A model generated the notes under the pieces. It was not told the DNA's origin. It was given only the letters and a program-made list of their open reading frames with translations, and ran no database searches. Shown piece by piece: positions 57,558 to 64,000 of a stretch of DNA of 64,000 nucleotides. The position numbers and the translations under genes were made by a program. Every line of letters begins with the position of its first letter. Within the stretch, counting starts at the first letter, position 1. The stretch comes from Lacihabitans sp. CS3-21 (GTDB lineage Bacteria > Bacteroidota > Bacteroidia > Cytophagales > Spirosomataceae): NCBI RefSeq assembly GCF_024343675.1, contig NZ_RJUD01000011.1, positions 1 through 64,000 of the forward strand, written 5' to 3'.

Positions 57558-58320
57558 TTTATTTGATTTGTCTGGCAAAACCGCCTTGATAACGGGTTCA
57601 AGCTCCGCTATGGGAAAAGCAATTGCACAAGCAATGGGATTACATGGAGCTAAAGTGGTGGTTTCAAGCTTTGAATCCTTTGAAGTTGAAAAAACGGTTG
57701 AGGAATTTATAAAACTTGAAATTGAGGTTATTGGCATTCCATGTGATATGACCCGTAAAGAGGAAATCGAAAATTTGATATCAGAATGTAAAACAAAATT
57801 TGGTACAATTGATATTTTAGTTAATTGTGTTGGAGCAGCACCAATTGGGGGATTTCTGGACATCACAAAAGAAGATTTCGAAAAAACAATGGGTTTAAAT
57901 CTGCAAGCCGCCATCTATTTGACCAAATGGGTTATACCAGAAATGCAATCCCAAAAAGATGGCGTTATCATATATTTAGCAAGTATAGCTGGAGTTCGAG
58001 GCAATAAAAATCTAGGGCTATATGGGGTTTCGAAAGCTGGCTTAATAGAAATGGCACGAAATCTAGCAGTTGAATTTGGTCCTGATAACATAAGAGTAAA
58101 CGCTATTTCCCCTGGAATGATAAATACGCCTTTTTCTGAATCTTTGATACAAAACGAAGAATTTATGAAAAAGAGATTGCTGCAAACACCCCTTCGAAGG
58201 GTTGGAGAAGTAAATGAAATTGCAGGAGTTGCGGTAATGCTCGCTTCAAAAGCAGGAGGATTTATCACAGGTCAAAATATCATAGTGGATGGTGGAACGA
58301 CGATAAGCGATGGGAATTAG
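57550..58320 (+). CDS. SDR-family dehydrogenase
   Basis: A 256-residue classical SDR: TGSSSAMGKAIAQAMG (Met in place of the usual Ile), VNCVGAAPIGG at the NNAG position, Ser in YLASIAGVRG, Tyr/Lys in LYGVSKAGL, and GGFITGQNIIVDGGT at the end. It probably oxidises a dihydrodiol or hydroxyl intermediate of the pathway. It overlaps the cupin gene. A gap with repeat sequences separates it from the following SDR gene. Confidence 0.87.
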   Translation: MINLFDLSGKTALITGSSSAMGKAIAQAMGLHGAKVVVSSFESFEVEKTVEEFIKLEIEVIGIPCDMTRKEEIENLISECKTKFGTIDILVNCVGAAPIGGFLDITKEDFEKTMGLNLQAAIYLTKWVIPEMQSQKDGVIIYLASIAGVRGNKNLGLYGVSKAGLIEMARNLAVEFGPDNIRVNAISPGMINTPFSESLIQNEEFMKKRLLQTPLRRVGEVNEIAGVAVMLASKAGGFITGQNIIVDGGTTISDGN

Positions 58321-58443
58321 ATATTCTTTATTGGTTGTCCCGATAGCTATCGCGAGGTTACTGGTTTATTTGTAAAAGTTTAGGTCTATTCTCCATGAAG
58401 AAGTTCTCTAATAACCAGTTCACAAATAACAAATAATCAAATT
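58321..58443. repeat. stop-to-start inverted-repeat spacer, copy 1
   Basis: The whole gap between two SDR genes is filled by GGTTACTGGTTTATTTG (from 58356) and, towards the next ATG, TAATAACCAGTT then CACAAATAACAAATAATCAA, which are rough reverse complements. A near-perfect palindrome around CGATAGCTATCG lies at 58338-58355. Related repeats occur at 60372-61032 and 63314-63430. Confidence 0.55.
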
Positions 58444-59211
58444 ATGAAAAGATTCGAAAATAAAGTTTGCTACGTAACTGGAGCGGGTTCTGGAATTGGA
58501 AAAGCTACTGCAATATCATTTGCAAAAGAAGGTGGAAAAGTGGTTTGTTGTGACATAAACAAACAAAATGCCGAAGCAACAGTCTCAGAAATAGTAGGTT
58601 TGAATGGTATCGCTATGGCCATAGAGGTAAATATTGCTAATCGAGAACAAGTAGAAAATTCAATTACTAAAACTGTGGAGGTTTTCGGACGATTAGACTG
58701 TGCGGCAAATTGTGCTGGAATTGCAGGCCCTGTTTCCTTAAAAATACATGAATACCCAGAAGAGTATTGGATGCAACAAATTGCCGTGAACTTAACAGGA
58801 AATTGGTATTTACTTAAATATCAAATAGCTCAAATGCTTAAAAATGGGGGTGGAAACATAGCTATCCTTTCTTCTGCCGCTGGATTGATAGGTCAACCCG
58901 CAAACTCACCCTATGCTGCATCAAAGCACGGAATTGAAGGTTTGATGAAGACAGCTGCCATAGAATATGCAACCCAAAACATTAGAATTAATTCTATCTG
59001 CCCGACTGCCATCGAAACGCCAATGATTATGCAAGGCAGACGTAAGTTGGCTGAAAATGAAGAAGCCAAACAACAAGCCATTAATTTTCAAAGAATGAAG
59101 CGTATGGGGACTCCTCAAGAAGTTGCAGATGTTGCTCTTTGGTTATGTTCTGACCAATCAAGCTTTATTACTGGAAGTTCTATTAAGGCAGATGGTGGAG
59201 CTTTAGCTTAA
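58444..59211 (+). CDS. SDR-family dehydrogenase
   Basis: A 255-residue classical SDR with an intact TGAGSGIGKATAISFA, NCAG at the NNAG site, Ser in ILSSAAGLIG, Tyr/Lys in SPYAASKHGIEGL and SSFITGSSIKADGGAL at the end. It is closest in type to 2,5-dichloro-2,5-cyclohexadiene-1,4-diol/glucose-dehydrogenase-like SDRs, which often act on cyclic alcohols. It is probably the second oxidation step of the pathway. Confidence 0.88.
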   Translation: MKRFENKVCYVTGAGSGIGKATAISFAKEGGKVVCCDINKQNAEATVSEIVGLNGIAMAIEVNIANREQVENSITKTVEVFGRLDCAANCAGIAGPVSLKIHEYPEEYWMQQIAVNLTGNWYLLKYQIAQMLKNGGGNIAILSSAAGLIGQPANSPYAASKHGIEGLMKTAAIEYATQNIRINSICPTAIETPMIMQGRRKLAENEEAKQQAINFQRMKRMGTPQEVADVALWLCSDQSSFITGSSIKADGGALA

Positions 59212-59270
59212 AGTAGATTTAGTGTAATTCAGAATATTTTTTTCTGGTTATTGACTTCATAATTAAAAAT

Positions 59271-59338
59271 ATTGATTGATAATGAATACTAATGGATTAT
59301 TTTCGATTAATATCATTGCTTTCTGACTATTAGTTTTG
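59271..59338 (+). promoter_or_regulatory. shared promoter/operator module, copy C
   Basis: ATTGATTGATAATGAAT at 59271 runs into ACTAATGGA. TAGTTTTG at 59331-59338 (perfect TAnnTTTG) lies 60 bases after the module start and 40 before the dioxygenase start codon. Also shared with copies A and B are a T-rich track and a GA(T/C)T core between the two elements. Confidence 0.7.
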
Positions 59339-59378
59339 TACTATTAAATAAAAGTATTTTTACAAAAAAACTTGTAAC

Positions 59379-60371
59379 ATGGCAAAGAATCCTCATTTTC
59401 TTTCTCAGATGGCTCACGTAGAGGTTCTGACTACAGATTTGGATAAATCTGTTGAATTTTTCCGTGACGTAGTTGGTATGGACGAAACAGGAAGAGAAGA
59501 AAATTCAGTTTACCTTAGAGCATGGGGTGACTATTTTCATCATACATTGAAACTAACTAAAAACGAAAAATCAGGACTAGGACACATAGGTTGGCGTTCA
59601 GATAGCCCAGAGGCTTTGGAAGATTGTGTAGCATATTTGGAGCATATCGGTGCAGGTCGTGGCTGGGTGGAAGGAGATTTAGGTCATGGAAAGGCATATC
59701 GTTTTCAGTCGCCAGACGGACATACGCACGAAGTATTTTGGGATGTTGTTTGGTTGCGTGAACAAGGAGAACGAGGCAGCGTGTATGCTGATCGTTACGC
59801 AAGTAACCGTAAGTTGGGAGCTAATCCACGCCGTTTCGACCACGTTACCTATATGGTTGCGAAAGGAAAGTATGCCGCCGAAAAGGAATTTTGGAAAAAT
59901 ATGGGACTTAAAAATCCCGATGAGATCAGAATTTCTGACGACATGCCGCCTATAGGTGGATTGCACACTATTGCCAATCTTTCTCATGATATCGCAGTAT
60001 TTACTGACCCAAACATCGGTGAAAATGAAGGTGTGTTGAATCATATCTGTTGGAATGTAGATAGTAGAGAAGAAGTATTGATAGCTCTCGATTATTTCAT
60101 TGAGAAAGGCTACAAGAGCGTGATGGGTGCTCCAACGCGTCACAAAGCAGATGAAGGTTTCTTTATTTATATCATCGACCCAGGTAGCGGAGTTTTGTTT
60201 GAATATTATGCTTGTGCAAGGTTGGTTTTTGCTCCTGATCATTTGGACGTTCATTATCTAAAAGATAATCCAAACGATGCTTGGGGTAGTGCAAATCCAT
60301 TTGCAGAGATGGGGAAAGGTAAAAAAATGGGCCTTTCGGAAGACGGAACGGTGAAGCCGGCGGACGTTTAG
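59379..60371 (+). CDS. type I extradiol ring-cleavage dioxygenase (VOC superfamily)
   Basis: 330 residues with two vicinal-oxygen-chelate modules (about 10-130 and 150-285). Metal ligands sit where expected for a catechol 2,3-dioxygenase: His155 in RRFDHVTYM, His222 in VLNHICWNV and Glu275 in LFEYYA; the spacing resembles the His146/His210/Glu260 triad of BphC. It opens a catecholic ring next to the diol with O2. Its own promoter (copy C) lies upstream. The C-terminal extension PNDAWGSANPFAEMGKGKKMG is seen in larger members. Confidence 0.92.
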   Translation: MAKNPHFLSQMAHVEVLTTDLDKSVEFFRDVVGMDETGREENSVYLRAWGDYFHHTLKLTKNEKSGLGHIGWRSDSPEALEDCVAYLEHIGAGRGWVEGDLGHGKAYRFQSPDGHTHEVFWDVVWLREQGERGSVYADRYASNRKLGANPRRFDHVTYMVAKGKYAAEKEFWKNMGLKNPDEIRISDDMPPIGGLHTIANLSHDIAVFTDPNIGENEGVLNHICWNVDSREEVLIALDYFIEKGYKSVMGAPTRHKADEGFFIYIIDPGSGVLFEYYACARLVFAPDHLDVHYLKDNPNDAWGSANPFAEMGKGKKMGLSEDGTVKPADV

Positions 60372-61032
60372 TTGATTAGTTATTTGTGGATTAGTATATT
60401 GGTCGATTAGTAAAGTAATATTAGTTTTTTAGTTTTATTTATTTGTTAGTTTGTGTTTCGAAACTTTCAAAATATTCTTTAATTTTCGTCAGGCGGATTT
60501 GCGGATTTTTTGAGGTAATTGATATACCCGTTAAGCAATTTCCCGCAATTTTCAATATGTAGTTTAAATGAGTCTAATTGAGTTTCAGAGATATAACCTT
60601 CGTCAAATGCAGTGATTAAGTGTTCTAATGTTTCGGATAATGAACCTCGGGAAATACGACAAAACTGAATGTTCTCTTTGAAATAATATCGACCATACCC
60701 TTCGGAAATATTGGCAGTTATACTTCTAGTACTTCGAATAATTTGGTCTGAAAGCCTATATTTTTCAATGTCCGGGAAATGTTTTTTGACTAGTTGCGAT
60801 ATATGTTTTCTAAGCAACCGACATTCTTTATAAACGTTCAATTCTGTAAAAGATAAATTGGCCATTTGAAGAAAAAAAGTTTAAGTTATGGCAATAAATC
60901 TATTAACAAAAAACCATTTTACAAATACACAAATTATTAAAATATAAATTGAATAATAAAAAGGACAAATAAACCAATGACAAAAATACTAATAACAAAT
61001 AATCAGTAACAAATACACTAATAACCAAATAA
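60372..61032. repeat. inverted-repeat spacer with inserted four-helix gene, copy 2
   Basis: The left arm starts at the dioxygenase stop codon with TAGTTGATTAGTTA and continues TTTGTGGATTAGTATATTGG; the right arm (about 60961-61032) reads GACAAATAAACCAATGAC, AATAACAAATAATCAG and ACTAATAACCAAATAA up to the next ATG, roughly the reverse complement. The reverse-strand four-helix-bundle gene lies between the arms. Confidence 0.55.
60479..60865 (-). CDS. four-helix-bundle protein, S23/23S-rRNA intervening-sequence type
   Basis: A 128-residue, almost wholly helical protein with ELNVYKECRLLRKHISQLVKKHFPDIEKYRLSDQIIRSTRSITANISEGYG, the signature of the IVP/S23 family, and a C-terminal SLSETLEHLITAFDEGYISETQLD. 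The family is known from rRNA intervening sequences and, as Avd, from diversity-generating retroelements; stand-alone members of Bacteroidota have no known role. It runs against the surrounding operon and is framed by inverted repeats, which suggests a mobile insert. No reverse transcriptase or variable repeat is seen nearby. Confidence 0.9.
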   Translation of the reverse strand: MANLSFTELNVYKECRLLRKHISQLVKKHFPDIEKYRLSDQIIRSTRSITANISEGYGRYYFKENIQFCRISRGSLSETLEHLITAFDEGYISETQLDSFKLHIENCGKLLNGYINYLKKSANPPDEN

Positions 61033-62148
61033 ATGTGGCATTTTTATCCTGGGCAGTACATGCCCTCATATCAAGTAAATAGAGCATTGAGCCAAGCCCA
61101 TTATGGGGGTGGTGAATTTGCCGAAATTATAGAAGTTGCTCAAAAAATTGATCCTGAAAATAGGGAGAGTTTTAATGTTGCTTGGCTCGAAAAAGGCAAC
61201 CAAGTTTTTGGTTGGGCGGAAGATTTTGAGAAAAACAATGCTCCTGTTTCAGCAAGAAGAACCTATTTGAGGGCATTTAACTATTTGCGGACTGCCGAGT
61301 TTTTTATGAATCTGCAAGACAGCCGAAAACTCGATACTTACACCAAAGCTCGTGAAGCTTTCATTAGAGCTATACAATATTTCGACGAAAAACCGTTGCG
61401 AATCGAAGTTCCGTTTGAAAATTCATTCTTGCCTGCTTATTTATTCAAACCAGCAGGAGTGAAAAATCCACCCGTTATGGTGATGTTTGGCGGATTGGAT
61501 AGTCTGGCTGAAGAACTTTATTTTGGAATCGGAAATCACTTAAACGAAAGAGGAATCGCACTTTTGGCGGTCGATGGGCCTGGGCAAGGAGCTGCATTAC
61601 GCTTGAATCACATTCATTCTCGTCACGATTATAATGTAGCTGGAACGGCTGTATATGAGTATGTTGTAGAAAACCTTCAAAGTGAAGTTGATATAACTAG
61701 AATAGGAATAGCAGGCGTTTCTATGGGTGGCTACATGGCTGCTCGCTGTGCGGCTTTTGAGCCTCGTTTCAAGGTTTGTATGGTTTATGGTGCTGTTTGG
61801 TCATATTATGCAGTTTGGGCTGGTCGCACGGCTAAACATCCTTTGGCAGAGATAGTAATGCACATCATGGATGCCAATAGCTATGAGGAAGTGCTTGAAA
61901 AATTAAAAGGTTTTACCCTAGAAAATGGCGTAGCCGAACAAATTTCGATGCCTACTTTTATTATGCACGGTGGAGATGACAAACAAAATTTTGTAGAACA
62001 CGCTATCACACTTGAAAAGCATTTGACTTGTGAACATAAAATGAAAATTGTTCCGTCAGGCGAAAGTGGTGCTCAGCATTGCCAAGTAGATGATTTTATG
62101 CCGACTTTGGAAATGTACGATTGGATAGCAGAAAAAATAAAAGCATAA
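61033..62148 (+). CDS. alpha/beta hydrolase, C-C-bond-hydrolase/FrsA-like
   Basis: A 371-residue cytosolic hydrolase with a helical N-terminal cap of about 120 residues and a C-terminal alpha/beta domain. The triad is visible: Ser230 in GIAGVSMGGYMAARC, Asp315 or 316 in MHGGDDKQ and His349 in SGAQHCQVDD. The oxyanion strand is VMVMFGGLDSLAEELY. Size and layout match 2,6-dihydroxypseudooxynicotine hydrolase and FrsA relatives, which cut C-C bonds in diketones or ring-cleavage products. Next to an extradiol dioxygenase it is a good candidate for meta-cleavage product hydrolysis. The pairing is an inference. Confidence 0.84.
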   Translation: MWHFYPGQYMPSYQVNRALSQAHYGGGEFAEIIEVAQKIDPENRESFNVAWLEKGNQVFGWAEDFEKNNAPVSARRTYLRAFNYLRTAEFFMNLQDSRKLDTYTKAREAFIRAIQYFDEKPLRIEVPFENSFLPAYLFKPAGVKNPPVMVMFGGLDSLAEELYFGIGNHLNERGIALLAVDGPGQGAALRLNHIHSRHDYNVAGTAVYEYVVENLQSEVDITRIGIAGVSMGGYMAARCAAFEPRFKVCMVYGAVWSYYAVWAGRTAKHPLAEIVMHIMDANSYEEVLEKLKGFTLENGVAEQISMPTFIMHGGDDKQNFVEHAITLEKHLTCEHKMKIVPSGESGAQHCQVDDFMPTLEMYDWIAEKIKA

Positions 62149-62176
62149 CCCATTTAATTTTCAACCCTAAATAAAA

Positions 62177-63313
62177 ATGAGTAGTATAAAAAAAATCTTA
62201 GTAGTCGGAGCCGGCATAGGCGGCCAATCTGCAGCCATAGGTTTAAAAAAAGCTGGTTTTGAGGTAGATGTAGTAGAAATACATTCTGAATTTAATGTTT
62301 ATGGTGTTGGTATCATCCAGCAAGCCAATGCACTTAGGGCATTAGATGCCATTGGGGTGGCCGACGAGGCTATGCGGAGAGGGTCGCCCTACGGAAAAGT
62401 GAAATTATGCTTGCCACATGGGGTACAAATAGGGGAGGCAGGAACACCGCCCATTGGTAGGTTTCCAAGTCACAATGGTATTTCCAGAAAAATATTACAC
62501 GATGTTTTGTTTGAAGAAGCTCAAAAAGTGGGATTAAAATACCGTATGGGTGTTTCAGTAGAAACTATTGATAATCAGCCTGATATTGTAAATGTTACGT
62601 TTACGGATGGTACGACAGGTAGCTACGATATAGTTATAGCAGCTGATGGGGTAAACTCAAAAGTTCGGAAACTGATTTTTGGAGAATTCAAAACTACTTA
62701 TGTAGGACTTTCAGTTTGGCGGTATGCATTCAAACGCCCAGCTGATTTGGATACGGGCTATATTTTCTTTAATAAAAAACACAAAATGGGGGTTATTCCA
62801 ATGACTGCAGACTTGTGTTATATTTTTTTAAACTCTGCTGAAGGCGATCATCCTATTATTCCAGAAGACCAACTGGTGGAAAAACTTAAAACCTACATGT
62901 CGGCTTACCCAATACCGTTGGTTCAAGAGTTAATACCTCAAGTGACTGATGCCAAATTGGTAAATTATAGAATACTAGAGACGCTCAAAATGCCGGCACC
63001 TTGGTATAAAAACCGCGTGGTAGTTTTGGGTGATGCCGCTCATACTACCATTCCGCAGTTGGGTTCTGGAGCGGCCTTAGCCATCGAAGATGCCGTGGTC
63101 CTTATAGAGGAATTGCAGAAAGCAGGTGAGGTGAATGAGATATTCGATAGATATATGACTCGACGATACGATCGCTGTAAGATGGTAGTAGATGTATCAG
63201 AAACTTTAGGCTCTTGGGAATTACTAGAATACAACGATCAACCGCTTCCAGAAGGTGCAAATATGGGTATGTTGATGGGTAAGACTGGGATGGCTTTAAC
63301 GGAGGAAATATAG
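62177..63313 (+). CDS. FAD-dependent aromatic monooxygenase
   Basis: A 378-residue class A flavoprotein hydroxylase. KILVVGAGIGGQSAAIGLKKAGFEVDVVEI is the GxGxxG Rossmann motif, YDIVIAADGVNSKVR the DG motif, and NRVVVLGDAAHTTIPQLGSGAALAIEDAVVL the GD motif of the 4-hydroxybenzoate/salicylate-hydroxylase family. Length and order are usual. It would place a second hydroxyl on a phenolic ring with NAD(P)H and O2, giving the catechol or trihydroxy substrate for the dioxygenase encoded upstream. The leader AACCCTAAATAAAAATGA is shared with the MFS gene at 51998. Confidence 0.9.
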   Translation: MSSIKKILVVGAGIGGQSAAIGLKKAGFEVDVVEIHSEFNVYGVGIIQQANALRALDAIGVADEAMRRGSPYGKVKLCLPHGVQIGEAGTPPIGRFPSHNGISRKILHDVLFEEAQKVGLKYRMGVSVETIDNQPDIVNVTFTDGTTGSYDIVIAADGVNSKVRKLIFGEFKTTYVGLSVWRYAFKRPADLDTGYIFFNKKHKMGVIPMTADLCYIFLNSAEGDHPIIPEDQLVEKLKTYMSAYPIPLVQELIPQVTDAKLVNYRILETLKMPAPWYKNRVVVLGDAAHTTIPQLGSGAALAIEDAVVLIEELQKAGEVNEIFDRYMTRRYDRCKMVVDVSETLGSWELLEYNDQPLPEGANMGMLMGKTGMALTEEI

Positions 63314-63430
63314 TTGATTAGTTACTGGTAAACTGGTTATTAGGAAAGCGAATTAAAGAATTATCTCTCAAACCAGTAACCAATTCTCCAATCAACCATT
63401 AACCGATTTCCCAATAACAAATAACCAAAT
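63314..63430. repeat. stop-to-start inverted-repeat spacer, copy 3
   Basis: From the stop codon of the monooxygenase the DNA reads TAGTTGATTAGTTACTGG, the same junction as copy 2 at 60369. The part before the next ATG is AAACCAGTAACCAATTC, CAATCAACCATTAACCG and CAATAACAAATAACCAAAT, approximately its reverse complement. It contains no gene. Confidence 0.55.
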
Positions 63431-64000
63431 ATGAAATTAGTAACATTCTTAAATAAAGACCAAGAAAGCCGAATTGGCTGGTTGCAGGGTGATAGTGTGA
63501 TAGATATGCATTTGGCAAGTGAAAAACTGCCGACTGATATGCTCACTTTTATAGATCATCATGAAGATTACTTTCAGATTATCAAATCATTGGGTGCTGT
63601 AGAGCCACATTATACTTTAGGAGAAGTAAAACTTTTGGCACCTTTGCCCAATCCTCGAAGTATTAGAGATTATATAGGTTTCGAAATGCACATGCTCAAT
63701 GCTTCTAAGTCATTTGGACATACGGTAGGGGAGGCTTGGTACGAATTGCCCATCTTTTATTTTACGAACCACCACAATGTGTTTGGACCAAATGATCAAA
63801 TCAAAAGACCAGCAAATGAATCTAAGCTGGATATCGAGTTGGAAATAGCTTGCATAATCGGCAAAACAGGCTCTGATATAAAGAAGGAAGAAGCCAAGAA
63901 TTACATTTTTGGTTATACCATTTTCAACGACTGGACAGCAAGAGCAACCCAAAAAGTGGAAATGACAATCCCACTCGGACCGCATAAAGGAAAAGATTTT
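63431..64000 (+). CDS. fumarylacetoacetate-hydrolase-family protein, cut by window end
   Basis: The ATG at 63431 opens a frame that stays open for 190 codons to the end of the window, so the C-terminus is missing. Visible are MKLVTFLNKDQESRIGWLQGD, an N-terminal domain typical of this family, VKLLAPLPNPRSIRDYIGFEMH and the metal-site region DIELEIACIIGKTG and YTIFNDWTARATQ. Enzymes of this family hydrolyse C-C bonds in acylpyruvates or fumarylpyruvate/fumarylacetoacetate. It is the expected last cleavage step after the extradiol dioxygenase and alpha/beta hydrolase, and could supply a 3-oxoacid to the CoA-transferase. Confidence 0.85.
   Translation, partial: MKLVTFLNKDQESRIGWLQGDSVIDMHLASEKLPTDMLTFIDHHEDYFQIIKSLGAVEPHYTLGEVKLLAPLPNPRSIRDYIGFEMHMLNASKSFGHTVGEAWYELPIFYFTNHHNVFGPNDQIKRPANESKLDIELEIACIIGKTGSDIKKEEAKNYIFGYTIFNDWTARATQKVEMTIPLGPHKGKDF

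Noticed and set aside
59679-60254. 191-residue reverse-strand ORF opposite the dioxygenase gene
   Set aside because: The forward strand has an intact extradiol dioxygenase with all three metal ligands; the reverse frame has low-complexity, cysteine/histidine-rich shadow composition.
60479-60865. Avd protein of a diversity-generating retroelement
   Set aside because: No reverse transcriptase, template repeat or variable repeat is visible in the window; only the fold is shared.
57066-64000. Assignment to a named pathway such as homogentisate, gentisate or biphenyl degradation
   Set aside because: The set of enzymes fits several meta-cleavage routes, and no single gene here is diagnostic of one substrate.

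Overview
This is chromosomal DNA from an AT-rich member of the Bacteroidota, probably the order Cytophagales. The evidence is internal: many secreted proteins carry short signal peptides ending in FSQ or FAQ, there is a GLPGLI-family protein paired with a CarboxypepD_reg/TonB-type outer-membrane barrel, start codons sit behind A-rich leaders instead of clear Shine-Dalgarno sites, and several intergenic regions carry the Bacteroidota -7 promoter motif TAnnTTTG. I saw no rRNA or tRNA gene, CRISPR array or transposase.

Layout. 0.2-12.4 kb is a mixed region: Bcr-type MFS exporter, lipoprotein beta-propeller, zinc alcohol dehydrogenase, a 0.6-kb gap with three diverged ~115-bp repeats, a Crp-like regulator with a lectin-fold secreted protein, a GNAT acetyltransferase, then three paralogous secreted proteins interleaved with two AraC regulators, and an aldo/keto reductase. 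12.7-15.4 kb encodes an isoquinoline-oxidoreductase-like molybdenum enzyme (small FeS and large Mo subunits). 15.8-29.9 kb is a secreted-hydrolase region headed by a divergent Nudix-type regulator: tannase-like esterase, GH78-like and GH79-like glycosidases, several SDR proteins, GH42, and GH35-like with a DUF5597-type tail. 30.0-33.6 kb has a putative metalloprotease, a flavin amine oxidase and a fasciclin lipoprotein. 33.7-40.0 kb holds a histidine kinase/response regulator pair divergent from the GLPGLI/outer-membrane barrel pair. 40.2-46.9 kb has a large haem-binding propeller protein and a 1206-residue GH78 alpha-L-rhamnosidase.

48.0-64.0 kb is one long co-directional catabolic cluster: esterase, CitMHS transporter, AtuA-like pair, MFS importer, fused 3-oxoacid CoA-transferase, GH3 glycosidase, cupin, two SDRs, a type I extradiol dioxygenase, a C-C-bond hydrolase-like alpha/beta hydrolase, an FAD monooxygenase and a fumarylacetoacetate-hydrolase-family protein cut by the window end. 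Read with the GH78 enzyme just upstream, the simplest inference is uptake and deglycosylation of a plant aromatic glycoside (rhamnosyl-glucoside type) followed by hydroxylation, meta ring cleavage, C-C hydrolysis and entry of a 3-oxoacid into central metabolism. The substrate is not known.

Most notable non-genic signals: three copies of one ~70-bp promoter/operator module (47139, 53228, 59271) tying the cluster into a putative regulon; a reverse-strand four-helix-bundle (S23/IVP-type) gene inserted in that operon between inverted low-complexity repeats, with two gene-less relatives in neighbouring stop-to-start gaps; four helically phased TTAACCTT-type boxes between the two-component system and the GLPGLI operon; remnants of deleted genes at 28.0 and 47.5 kb; and a C-rich REP-like insert in the linker of the CoA-transferase.
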